Virus record (IMG/VR): IMGVR_UViG_3300047469_000089 | Location: 1 to 31,449 of that record | DNA length: 31,449 bases | DNA from: a virus | Strand: one strand, 5' to 3' | Part shown: in pieces, positions 21,208 to 29,075 of the stretch | How positions within the stretch are numbered: position 1 is the first letter of the stretch | Layout: each line of letters starts with the position of its first letter | Made by a program: the position numbers and the translations under genes | Notes under the pieces: generated by a model | The model's input: only the letters and a program-made list of their open reading frames with translations | Told to the model about the DNA's origin: nothing | Database searches by the model: none

Positions 21208-24200
21208 ATGGGCGCAGCACAGATGACCGATATCCACGGCGCGAAGGGCGGGGAAAGCAAGCCGAAGTCGCCGACCGAGGCCAGCGATAGCCTGCGCTCG
21301 ACCAACCTGGCCAAACTGCTGATCGCCGTGGGCGAGGGTGAGTTCGACGAGGTCCCGACGGACTACAGTATTTTCCTCGACAACACCCCGATCAGGGATG
21401 CGAGCGGTAACTACAACTTCCCCAATGTGAAGTGGGACTGGCGATCGGGTTCCGTCGACCAAACCTATATCCCTGGCATTCCATCGGTCGAAAACGAAAC
21501 CACGCTCAACGTCGAATTGCGCAGCGATGCGCCCTGGGTGCGCTCGATCAGCAACATTCAGCTTTCAGCCGTGCGTGTGCGCCTGGCCTGGCCTGCATTG
21601 CAGCGCCAAGACGATGAAGGCAACATTGGTGGATACCGCATCGATTACGCGATTGATGTGGCCACGGACGGCGGCGCCTATCAGCAGGTGCTGGTCGACG
21701 CCGTGGACGGCAAGACCACCACGCGTTACGAGCGCTCGCCTCGCATCAACCTGCCGGACGCCACCACCGGCTGGCAGATCCGCGTCCGCCGTCTGACGCC
21801 GAACCAGAACAGCAACAAGATCGCCGACACCATGCTGATCGCCGGCTACACCGAGGTGATCGACGCCAAGCTGCGCTACCCGAACACCGCGCTGCTCTAC
21901 ATCGAGTTCGACGCCGAGCAGTTCACCAACATTCCAGCCGTCACCGTGAAGTGCCGCGCGCGCAGGTGGCAGGTGCCGAGCAATTACGACCCGATCGCGC
22001 GAACCTACACCGGGACTTGGGACGGCTCAATGAAGCAGGCCTGGACCAATAACCCGGCCTGGATCACGTACGGCATCTGCACTGAAGACCGCTTCGGCCT
22101 GGGCAAGCGCATCAAGTCGTTTATGGTCGACAAGTGGGAGCTCTATCGGATTGCGCAATACGCTGACCAGCTGGTGCCGAATGGCCTTGGCGGCGTAGAG
22201 CCACGGTTCCTCTGCGACATGAACCTGCAAGGCAAGGCAGATGCGTGGTCGCTGCTGCGCGACATCGCTGGCATTTATCGTGGTATGACCTACTGGGCTC
22301 AGGGCCAGCTGGTGATGCAGGCGGATATGCCGCGCGCGCAGGACTTCGACTATGTCTTCACCCGGGCCAACGTCATCGACGGGAAGTTTTCGTATGGCAG
22401 TGCCTCGGCCAAGACCCGTTACACCCGGGCCTTGGTCAGCTACGACAACCCGGTCAACAACTACGACACCGACGTTATCCCGTTCGCGGATCTGGACCTG
22501 CAGCGCCGATTGGGTGACAAGCCGACTGAGCTGAGTGCCATCGGCTGCACGCGAGCGTCCGAAGCTCAACGTCGTGGCAAATGGGCGATCCTGAGCAACA
22601 ATCAGGACCGCACTGTTTCGTTCAAGACTGGCATGGAGGGCGTGATCCCGCTTCCTGGTCACATCATCCCGATAGCAGATTCGCTGCTGGCTGGCCGCGA
22701 GGTCGGCGGGCGCATCTCTGCCGCCGCTGGCCGTGTCGTGACGCTGGACCGTGACACCCAAGCCAAGGCTGGTGATCGCCTGATTATCAACTTGCCGGGC
22801 GGGCGGGCCGAAGGGCGCACCGTGCAGAGCGTGAACGGCCGCGCTGTGACCGTCACCACCAATTACAGCGAGGCACCGCTGCCGCAGTTGCAATGGGCGC
22901 TGGACGCCGATGATCTGGCGATCCCGCTCTATCGCGTACTGCGGACCAAGCGCACAGCCGAGGGTGACTTCGAGATCAGTGCGCTGCAGTACGACCCGAG
23001 CAAGTTCGCTTACATCGACACCGGCGCACGCCTGGAAGAGCGGCCGATCAGTGTGATTCCGATCACCGTCGTTCCAGCGCCGGCAAGCGTCACCGTTACA
23101 TCAAACTCGGTGGTGTCCCAGGGCATCGCCGTGGCCACCATGACCATTACTTGGCCGGCGGTTGCTGGCGCAGTCGGCTACGACGTGGAGTGGCGCAAGG
23201 ACAGCGGCAATTGGATCAAGCTGCAGCGCAGTGGCATGACCAGTGTCGACGTGGTGGGCATTTACGCCGGGGCCTACGTGGCGCGCGTGCGGGCAGTCAG
23301 CGCCTTCGACATCTCATCGATCTGGCGCAACTCGATCCTGACTTACCTCAAGGGCAAAGAGGGCCTTCCACCGGCGCTCAGCTATCTGACGGCCGCGCCG
23401 CTGCTGTTCGGTATCTACCTGAAGTGGGGCTTCCCGGCTGGCGCAGAGGACACCCAGCGGACAGAGATCTGGCACGGCCCGACGACCAGTCTGGAGGCCG
23501 CGACCAAGCTGACAGACCTGTCGTACCCGCAAAGCGACTTCTCGATGCTGGGCTTGCGCGCAGGCGTGACGCTCTACTTCTGGGGGCGCCTGGTGGATCG
23601 GATCGGCAACATCGGCCCGTGGTACCCGATTGGCATGGGTGTGCAGGGTCAATCGAGCGCCGACGCCGCTGCGATCTTGGAGATGATCTCCGGGCAGATC
23701 GGCGAAACCGAACTTGGTCAGGACCTGCTGGACGAGATCAACAAAATCCCGGGCCTTCAGGATCAGATCGATGCGCTGGACGGACTGAAGGGCTACGACC
23801 CCGAACTGCCTTACGCCAAGGGGCAGTTGATCGTCGAAGGCGGTCACATCTATCAGGCCGTGCTGCCTGTTCCGCTCAATACGCCACCGCCAAACCTGAC
23901 GTACTGGGCAGACGTGGGCGGCCTTCTCGAGACAGCCAATGGTCTGGCCGAACAAGTGGCTATCCATACCACGGAGATCATCGAACTCGACGGGGTGGTC
24001 ACTGCCCAGGCTACAGCCTTTCAGGCTCTGCGGGCATCATCCCGTGACGACAACGGCGAAGGGGATCTGGCGGATGCGCTGAAGGGCTGGACCAGCACCG
24101 CCGCGATCGCTTCGGAATCAAAGGTTCGCACCTCTGAAAACGAAGCGATGGCGCAGCGGATCACTACCTTCGACGCCGCCATTGGCGAGAACACAGCGAA

Positions 24201-24771
24201 CATCACCGAACTGGAACAGGTGGTGGCCACGAACGAGTCTGCGACGGCCACGAAGATCGATCAGCTGAATGTTTCGGTGGGACAAAACACCGCCTCGATT
24301 CAGCAGACGTCGACGGCCTACGCCGACACCGCCGGCAAGCTGAACACAATGTGGTCAGTGAAGATGCAGGTCACGGCAGGCGGGCAGTACGTCGCAGCCG
24401 GGATCGGCTTGGGCATCGAGAACACCGGTGCCGGTCTGCAAAGCCAGTTCCTGGTGAGTGCTGATCGCTTCGCCATCGTCAACACCATCGCCGGCGGTGC
24501 CATCTCGGTTCCGTTTGCGGTGCAGGGTGGCCAGGTGTTCATGAACTCGGCGTTTATCGCGGACGGCACCATCACCAACGCCAAGATCGGCAGCTACATC
24601 AGCTCGACCAACTACATCGCCGGCCAGCAAGGCTGGATTCTCAATAAAGACGGAACGCTTGAAATCAACGGCATCGTCCCCGGTCAGGGGAGGCTGGTGA
24701 TCAACTCGCTGAACGTCTCTGTTTACGACGCCAACAACGTGTTGCGTGTCCGGCTCGGCTACCTGGGGTGA
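21208..24771 (+). CDS. tail tip host-specificity protein (lambda gpJ family)
   Basis: A 1187-residue protein, the largest in the window. The N-terminal 600 residues follow the lambda J/phage-tail_3 pattern that builds the hub of the tail tip. A fibronectin type III-like domain lies at about 620-712 (TITWPAVAGAVGYDVEWRKD). A short module near 860-905 (YDPELPYAKGQLIVEGGHIY) resembles the small carbohydrate-binding modules of chitinases. From about 985 a coiled-coil stretch with repeating EN..I pattern leads to a DUF1983-like C-terminal domain, the usual receptor-binding end. GGAGG lies six bases before the ATG. Codon use matches the core late genes. Confidence 0.95.
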   Translation: MGAAQMTDIHGAKGGESKPKSPTEASDSLRSTNLAKLLIAVGEGEFDEVPTDYSIFLDNTPIRDASGNYNFPNVKWDWRSGSVDQTYIPGIPSVENETTLNVELRSDAPWVRSISNIQLSAVRVRLAWPALQRQDDEGNIGGYRIDYAIDVATDGGAYQQVLVDAVDGKTTTRYERSPRINLPDATTGWQIRVRRLTPNQNSNKIADTMLIAGYTEVIDAKLRYPNTALLYIEFDAEQFTNIPAVTVKCRARRWQVPSNYDPIARTYTGTWDGSMKQAWTNNPAWITYGICTEDRFGLGKRIKSFMVDKWELYRIAQYADQLVPNGLGGVEPRFLCDMNLQGKADAWSLLRDIAGIYRGMTYWAQGQLVMQADMPRAQDFDYVFTRANVIDGKFSYGSASAKTRYTRALVSYDNPVNNYDTDVIPFADLDLQRRLGDKPTELSAIGCTRASEAQRRGKWAILSNNQDRTVSFKTGMEGVIPLPGHIIPIADSLLAGREVGGRISAAAGRVVTLDRDTQAKAGDRLIINLPGGRAEGRTVQSVNGRAVTVTTNYSEAPLPQLQWALDADDLAIPLYRVLRTKRTAEGDFEISALQYDPSKFAYIDTGARLEERPISVIPITVVPAPASVTVTSNSVVSQGIAVATMTITWPAVAGAVGYDVEWRKDSGNWIKLQRSGMTSVDVVGIYAGAYVARVRAVSAFDISSIWRNSILTYLKGKEGLPPALSYLTAAPLLFGIYLKWGFPAGAEDTQRTEIWHGPTTSLEAATKLTDLSYPQSDFSMLGLRAGVTLYFWGRLVDRIGNIGPWYPIGMGVQGQSSADAAAILEMISGQIGETELGQDLLDEINKIPGLQDQIDALDGLKGYDPELPYAKGQLIVEGGHIYQAVLPVPLNTPPPNLTYWADVGGLLETANGLAEQVAIHTTEIIELDGVVTAQATAFQALRASSRDDNGEGDLADALKGWTSTAAIASESKVRTSENEAMAQRITTFDAAIGENTANITELEQVVATNESATATKIDQLNVSVGQNTASIQQTSTAYADTAGKLNTMWSVKMQVTAGGQYVAAGIGLGIENTGAGLQSQFLVSADRFAIVNTIAGGAISVPFAVQGGQVFMNSAFIADGTITNAKIGSYISSTNYIAGQQGWILNKDGTLEINGIVPGQGRLVINSLNVSVYDANNVLRVRLGYLG

Positions 24772-24774
24772 ACT

Positions 24775-25131
24775 ATGGCTTCATTTGGCTTGCGTGTTTT
24801 TGATGGAAGCGGTGGCCTATCCATGGACACCAACAGCTTCACCTACCAGGTGATCTGGCAGGGCGTGATCGACTTCAGTGGAGTCGCGCCCGACTACACG
24901 CTGAGCATTCCGGGCTTCAACCCGGCCAACTGCGTGTTCATGATCATTCCTACCAGAGCACAGGATGTGCAGTCATCCGAAACCGACGGGAGCGGGAACC
25001 AAAAGTCCTATCCGTTCGTCACGACGGCGGTGGGCCAGGTGGTTGTCAGGCGAAAAAACCCATCTGCAAGTGCTTCCACTATCGGCTCAGCGGTTGCCGC
25101 CAAGGCCTACGCGATCAGGTACTCGACATGA
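24775..25131 (+). CDS. tail tip accessory protein, unknown family
   Basis: A 118-residue, beta-rich protein starting MASFGLRVFDGSGGLSMDTN. Such short proteins of similar opening sequence follow gpJ in many siphophages; I suspect a DUF6453-type protein but cannot confirm it. The start lies three bases after the J stop with GGGGTG as weak ribosome-binding site, so translation is probably coupled. The stop overlaps the next ATG (ATGA at 25128). It is likely a structural or fibre-docking component of the tail tip. Confidence 0.65.
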   Translation: MASFGLRVFDGSGGLSMDTNSFTYQVIWQGVIDFSGVAPDYTLSIPGFNPANCVFMIIPTRAQDVQSSETDGSGNQKSYPFVTTAVGQVVVRRKNPSASASTIGSAVAAKAYAIRYST

Positions 25132-25787
25132 GTTTTGGTTTTCAGAGCATCAACGACAATGCATTTGTTCAGATTGACGCCGAGGCCCCCAGACTTTGCA
25201 TGCTCACCAAAGGGTCGTATTCGGGGACTACCAATGCGACGGGGGTGTTTGCCAGAGCGATCACGAGCCAGGACCCGCCGCTAGTGTTCATTCGCCCGGA
25301 TCCGGGGGCGATCCAGGTTCCGATATCGGTGTGGTTCACCGGCGGGCCGGGAAACTGGACCGGGTTCACAATGAAGGCATCCAACGTCAACGCAACGTTA
25401 AGCGGCCAGTATTTCGCGGCCGCCTGGGCGTCCATGGGCACGGCAGCCTATGGACTGCGGTTGTGGGACCAGAACGCGGCGCTTGTTTACGACAGTGGCG
25501 CCCCGGCGGTGGTGGTCACTTTCGCCGCTGGCAACTGGACGTACCTCGGAACAGAGCAACTTACCGCCGGCCGCCGGTATTTCTGGGGAATTAACAAGGC
25601 GCTCGGTTCAGGCGAGTACGTATCCCTGAACCCATTCACCATGAACTGCCATAACGATGGGACTGGGGGCGGTTGCGCTTTGGGCGTCGATTACGCCAAC
25701 GGCCGCATCATGATGTACAGCCTCGCATTCACAGCCTGGACTGACCAAGGTCACCGTCCATTCCTCTGCGCCAAATTACTGGCCTGA
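25128..25787 (+). CDS. distal tail protein, unknown function
   Basis: A 219-residue protein opening MSFGFQSINDNAFVQIDAEA, similar in style to its upstream neighbour (MASFGLRVFD...), which suggests that both dock at the tip in a related way. It is rich in Gly, Thr, Trp and aromatic residues and predicted all-beta (TGGPGNWTGFTMKASNVNAT near 71-90), as in receptor-facing tail proteins. Its start overlaps the previous stop. It lies between tip and fibre genes. I do not recognise a family. Confidence 0.62.
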   Translation: MSFGFQSINDNAFVQIDAEAPRLCMLTKGSYSGTTNATGVFARAITSQDPPLVFIRPDPGAIQVPISVWFTGGPGNWTGFTMKASNVNATLSGQYFAAAWASMGTAAYGLRLWDQNAALVYDSGAPAVVVTFAAGNWTYLGTEQLTAGRRYFWGINKALGSGEYVSLNPFTMNCHNDGTGGGCALGVDYANGRIMMYSLAFTAWTDQGHRPFLCAKLLA

Positions 25788-25826
25788 CTTCTTCCGCTTC
25801 GCACACATTCATTCTGGAGATACTCA

Positions 25827-26771
25827 ATGCCCTGGTACAAATCAGGAACGGTCTCTGTCGTCCTAAATTCGAACGCCGTGATCGGTGCGGTTACAGCATT
25901 CATTGCCAACAGCCGTGTCGGTGATGCGTTTCGCGGGCCTGACGGCGCCTGGTACGAAGTGACCAACATTGCCAGCGACACGGCCTTGTCGATCTCGCCG
26001 AACTACCAAGGCGCAACCACCGCGGCCGGGGCCTACGCGCTTGCTCCGATGCAGGGCTACGTCAAGGATTCGGCCGACGCACTGCGGGCCTTGGTCAATC
26101 AGTACGGCGCGAAGCTGGCTGCACTGGGCACCACCGGCAACTACGACGTGCTGCCAGCGAGCAAGGGCGGCACGGGAATCTCTGATCTGTCCGTATTCAT
26201 CCAGACCCTGCTGAATGATCAGGATGCTGCGGCAGGTCGCGGTACCTTGGTCGCTGCTCGCAGCGGTCCGAACAGCGACATCACTTCTCTGGCTGGGCTT
26301 ACGACTGCATTGAGCTTAGTGCAAGGCGGTACTGGCGTTACTTCAATCGCCGCGCTGCTGTCTGCGCTGCAAGCGGTCGGTGCATATGCCAAAGGCAATA
26401 TTCTCGGAACGGTTTCGCAAGCTGGCGGGGTGCCTACTGGGGCCGTCATCGAAAGGGGCAGTAACGCGCAGGGGGAGTTCGTCAAGTTCGCTGACGGGAC
26501 GATGATTTGCACTTACTCGGGGACGGTGAACTACAGCCTCACCAGCCAGTACGGCAACAACTACATTGCGGCGGGATCGTGGAATTTTCCTGCGCAGTTT
26601 GTTGCCAGCCCCAACCCCTGGGGGGCTGCATTCCTCAGTGGCAGGGTCACTTATTTAGCAGCAGCACTCACAAGTTCGAGCTCTTGGAACTTCTCGGTTG
26701 TTGACCCGAACGGAACGCAGGCCTCGGGCTTGTATGTGGTCAAACTTACCGCTATCGGGAGATGGTACTAA
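25827..26771 (+). CDS. tail fibre protein
   Basis: A 314-residue fibre. The N-terminal 75 residues (MPWYKSGTVSVVLNSNAVIG) form a compact tail-binding domain common in Pseudomonas phage fibres. The shaft follows, with the repeats SKGGTGISDLS (near 113) and VQGGTGVTSIAAL (near 165). The C-terminal 110 residues (KFADGTMICTYSGTVNYSLT) are beta-rich and probably bind the receptor. GGAG lies before the ATG after a 39-base gap. The stop overlaps the next start (TAATG). Two assembly-protein candidates follow it, the usual arrangement. Confidence 0.82.
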   Translation: MPWYKSGTVSVVLNSNAVIGAVTAFIANSRVGDAFRGPDGAWYEVTNIASDTALSISPNYQGATTAAGAYALAPMQGYVKDSADALRALVNQYGAKLAALGTTGNYDVLPASKGGTGISDLSVFIQTLLNDQDAAAGRGTLVAARSGPNSDITSLAGLTTALSLVQGGTGVTSIAALLSALQAVGAYAKGNILGTVSQAGGVPTGAVIERGSNAQGEFVKFADGTMICTYSGTVNYSLTSQYGNNYIAAGSWNFPAQFVASPNPWGAAFLSGRVTYLAAALTSSSSWNFSVVDPNGTQASGLYVVKLTAIGRWY

Positions 26772-27106
26772 TGAGAATCAAGCTATTGCCGCAGAGACGT
26801 GAGGATACCCTTATCGTCAAGAAAACAGGCCATGTCCTAACGATCAATGGCGAGGACTTCGATTTCTCGTCAATGACGGAAGGCGCCACGTTGCCACGCG
26901 CTGCGATCGTCTCTGAATGGTTCTCGGGTGATGTTGAGATGATTAATTCAGAGCTGATCGTCTCGTTACTGCTTCCGCTGCCGGCTAATTACAGCCCGGA
27001 GCAGGCGTTCCCGGTGCCGTTGGAAAATGTGCCGGATGGCCCTGTGGAGTTTCCTGGTCCATTGCCGGGACCGGTAACCGAAACGGAAGCGGAGGGAGAG
27101 GCATGA
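26771..27106 (+). CDS. fibre-associated protein, unknown function
   Basis: A 111-residue protein (MRIKLLPQRREDTLIVKKTG) with a beta-rich N-terminal two-thirds (VLTINGEDFDFSSMTEGATL) and a proline-rich acidic C-terminus (PVPLENVPDGPVEFPGPLPG). The start at 26771 is chosen because it overlaps the fibre stop and has GGGAG nine bases upstream; an in-frame ATG at 26762 would lie inside the fibre gene. Short proteins of this kind sit between fibre and fibre-assembly genes in Pseudomonas prophages. The stop overlaps the next start as ATGA. The role is unknown. Confidence 0.65.
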   Translation: MRIKLLPQRREDTLIVKKTGHVLTINGEDFDFSSMTEGATLPRAAIVSEWFSGDVEMINSELIVSLLLPLPANYSPEQAFPVPLENVPDGPVEFPGPLPGPVTETEAEGEA

Positions 27107-27468
27107 ACATCGACTGGTCGCTACTCATCACCAAAGCTATGAAGGACGCTGCTGCTCAAGCAGCTCAACTGGTTGCAGCCAAAGCGGAGTTGTCAGCCAG
27201 AAACATAAAAGCGCTGGCGCAGATTGCCCGTATCCAGGAGCGCATAGACACGATCGGGTTTGGCATCGAAGTAGGCGAAGCGACCGAGGAAGATGAGGCA
27301 GAGCAGGCCGCGCTGCTGATCAATCTCAAAGCGTGGAAAACCTACAAGTTCGCACTGGGCAAAGTCACCGTGCAGCCGACCTGGTACGCCGCGCCGGTTT
27401 GGCCAGTTGAGCCCGTGGTGCCGGTAATCGTGGCCGACCCCCAAACTGTGGCCGCCGACCTGATCTGA
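27103..27468 (+). CDS. tail fibre assembly-like protein
   Basis: A 121-residue protein with an N-terminal start MNIDWSLLITKAMKDAAAQA, a central helical region (about 35-75) and a C-terminal WKTYKFALGKVTVQPTWYAA, then a Val/Pro-rich tail. The last pattern is shared with phage tail fibre assembly chaperones, which help fold fibres but are not in the virion. Position after the fibre gene agrees. It overlaps the previous gene by four bases and is followed by a terminator. Confidence 0.68.
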   Translation: MNIDWSLLITKAMKDAAAQAAQLVAAKAELSARNIKALAQIARIQERIDTIGFGIEVGEATEEDEAEQAALLINLKAWKTYKFALGKVTVQPTWYAAPVWPVEPVVPVIVADPQTVAADLI

Positions 27469-27491
27469 CGCGCCACCGCAGCACAACGCAA

Positions 27492-27515
27492 CCCGCCATC
27501 GAGCGGGATTTTTTT
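27492..27515 (+). terminator. intrinsic terminator before the endolysin gene
   Basis: CCCGC (27492-27496) pairs with GCGGG (27503-27507) around CATCGA, followed by A and seven T. It is the same hairpin core as at 12426 but with a full T-tract. The endolysin start is only 16 bases further on. Confidence 0.8.
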
Positions 27516-27530
27516 GTCTGGAGAAAAGTG

Positions 27531-28070
27531 ATGCCTGTCAATAAGCTACAACTTTTGCAGATTCTCCCGAACGCCGGCTATAGAGCCGGCGTCTTTGCAC
27601 CGCTCCTCAATACGGCGATGGGGCGGTTCCAAATCATCGGGACGGAGCGCGTTGCTGCATTCATCGCGCAGATCGGTCACGAGTCCGGTCAACTTCGCTA
27701 TGTTCGCGAAATCTGGGGGCCCACTCCGGCGCAGATCAGGTACGAGGGACGTACCGATTTAGGTAACACCTTAACCGGCGACGGCTTCAAGTACCGCGGG
27801 CGGGGGCTTATTCAAATCACGGGCCGTACCAACTATGCTGAATGCGGCGAAACGCTAGGCGTGGACCTAACTAGCCAGCCGGAGTTACTAGAGCAGCCGC
27901 AATACGCTTGCCTGTCAGCTGCATGGTTCTGGGCAAGTAAAGGGCTTAACACTTTGGCTGATGCAGGAAAGTTCGAAACGATCACCCGCCGGATAAATGG
28001 CGGGCTCAATGGGCAACAGGATCGGCTGAAGCTATGGGCGGAAGCTTCGGCCGTGCTAATGACGCGCTAA
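27531..28070 (+). CDS. endolysin, glycoside hydrolase family 19
   Basis: A 179-residue GH19 (chitinase-like) lysozyme that cleaves peptidoglycan glycan strands. Catalytic Glu candidates are Glu51 in the motif GHESG and Glu60 in YVREIW. The family signature YRGRGLIQITGRTNY lies near residues 85-99, and WFWASKGLN near 130-138. There is no signal peptide, so export depends on the holins at 202-875. ATG 27531 is preferred over GTG 27528 because GGAG is then eight bases upstream. It ends the rightward late block and converges with a leftward gene 18 bases away. Confidence 0.92.
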   Translation: MPVNKLQLLQILPNAGYRAGVFAPLLNTAMGRFQIIGTERVAAFIAQIGHESGQLRYVREIWGPTPAQIRYEGRTDLGNTLTGDGFKYRGRGLIQITGRTNYAECGETLGVDLTSQPELLEQPQYACLSAAWFWASKGLNTLADAGKFETITRRINGGLNGQQDRLKLWAEASAVLMTR

Positions 28071-28088
28071 TTGGAATACGTCGGCCGT

Positions 28089-28409
28089 CTAAGCGCTTTG
28101 TTTATATTTTACCTTCATCGTGACCGTTCCCTCAGCCCCCGCCTTCATCGAAATATTTACACCTTCTATCGGCGCTTTAAAGTTTAAGCCAGCTTCGTGA
28201 CTCATGGTGATTTCCATCTCATCTACACCTGAGTCTTTCCCCTCCCGGATTACCTTGGCGGCTGCTTCTGCCTGATTTTCGGGAGTTGCCACGGCACCAC
28301 CAAAAGCATCCAAGCCTTTGCGCATCAGCCAACCTACAGGGTTGAACATTGCAACCTGTTTTAGTGTATTTCGTAGCGTCGCGGGGTCTGTCAGATCGTA
28401 ATTTTTCAT
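28089..28409 (-). CDS. small conserved protein at the prophage right end, unknown
   Basis: A 106-residue soluble protein. The N-terminal half (MKNYDLTDPATLRNTLKQVA, then FNPVGWLMRKGLDAFG) is helical. The C-terminal half is beta-rich with alternating acidic and hydrophobic residues (DEMEITMSHEAGLNFKAPIE). The ATG at 28409 is chosen over an extension to 28502 because AGAGG lies eight bases before it, and the extension would cross a 33-bp dyad that is probably regulatory. It is transcribed toward the endolysin gene. I do not recognise a family. Confidence 0.62.
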   Translation of the reverse strand: MKNYDLTDPATLRNTLKQVAMFNPVGWLMRKGLDAFGGAVATPENQAEAAAKVIREGKDSGVDEMEITMSHEAGLNFKAPIEGVNISMKAGAEGTVTMKVKYKQSA

Positions 28410-28429
28410 GTGCGGCCTCTGAGTTATGC

Positions 28430-28462
28430 CTAATGTATCTGCACGGTTGCAGGGAACATTAG
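28430..28462. promoter_or_regulatory. 33-bp two-part dyad upstream of a leftward gene
   Basis: CTAATGT (28430-28436) pairs with ACATTAG (28456-28462), and inside it CTGCA (28439-28443) pairs with TGCAG (28448-28452) around CGGT. It lies 20 bases upstream of the leftward start at 28409, where an operator or RNA leader would be. A TACATT -10-like hexamer lies in it on the minus strand. Confidence 0.5.
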
Positions 28463-28635
28463 CCCACAGTAAGGGTAAGCGAGTGTTCGCGGAGGACGCC
28501 AAACAGACGCTGAAGCTCGGGCACTACGTATTCTTCAAGGATGCACCGTGATGACGCCGGTGACCAAGGGTTGATTGCGCTGGCTGCTTGTCAGGCGTAC
28601 GTCCGGGAGGTCACTGTTGGGAGGTTCATTGACAG

Positions 28636-28656
28636 TTCTGCTGTTGAACAGCAGAA
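28636..28656. repeat. 21-bp perfect palindrome
   Basis: TTCTGCTGTT (28636-28645) and AACAGCAGAA (28647-28656) flank a single G. It lies 12 bases beyond the stop of the leftward 87-residue gene and has no T-tract on either strand. It could be a protein-binding site or an RNA 3' hairpin. The rest of 28463-28635 shows no convincing gene. Confidence 0.5.
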
Positions 28657-28667
28657 GTCGGATGGGG

Positions 28668-28931
28668 TCAATGAGTTGCCGAGGACCTGGGTACTGGGAC
28701 GTGATCAAATTTTGAAATCTCTTTGATCCAGAAGCGACGATACTTAGTTTGGTCTGGCGATAGCGGTTTGTGATTTGACCAGGGATGCTCAGTTTTCAAG
28801 CTGGCGCGGTACACCTCCCACTCCTTCTCCTCGGCCACTTCCTTGGCCCTTTTCTCATCATCGAACCAGCCAAGTACGTAAACTTCGCCCTGATCCATAC
28901 CGTGCTCGATCAGTAGATAGATATCTTTCAT
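28668..28931 (-). CDS. small charged protein, unknown function
   Basis: An 87-residue, strongly charged soluble protein (MKDIYLLIEHGMDQGEVYVL, then GWFDDEKRAKEVAEEKEWEV). It is predicted alpha/beta with an aromatic-rich C-terminal half (QTKYRRFWIKEISKFDH). The ATG at 28931 is preferred over an upstream GTG because the family-like strand begins there, though only a weak GAG precedes it. It lies downstream of the SRAP gene in the same direction but after a hairpin, so it may or may not belong to the SOS cassette. I do not recognise a family. Confidence 0.58.
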   Translation of the reverse strand: MKDIYLLIEHGMDQGEVYVLGWFDDEKRAKEVAEEKEWEVYRASLKTEHPWSNHKPLSPDQTKYRRFWIKEISKFDHVPVPRSSATH

Positions 28932-28957
28932 AAGCTTGAACTCGCTACTACACGTTC

Positions 28958-28978
28958 TAAAATCCCCTGATGTTGGGG
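28958..28978 (-). terminator. weak leftward hairpin between SRAP and the next gene
   Basis: On the minus strand CCCC (28978-28975) and GGGG (28967-28964) with a seven-base loop lead into ATTTTA. The short stem suggests partial termination. The 145-bp gap around it holds no gene. Confidence 0.4.
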
Positions 28979-29075
28979 CATTGTTTTGACTATCGGCAGG
29001 CACTATCGGGTATTGAGTATTGTCGATGAACGGCGCGACGTCGATCTTGAGTCTGATCGCCTAGCCCATTGCCGA

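Noticed and set aside
28426-28551. 41-codon plus-strand ORF (MPNVSARLQGTLAHSKGKRV)
   Set aside because: There is no ribosome-binding site and its start lies within the dyad. It reads smoothly and might be the remnant of a lost gene, but nothing supports expression.
28541-28726. 61-codon plus-strand ORF
   Set aside because: It overlaps the 21-bp palindrome and the 3' end of a better leftward gene and has no ribosome-binding site.
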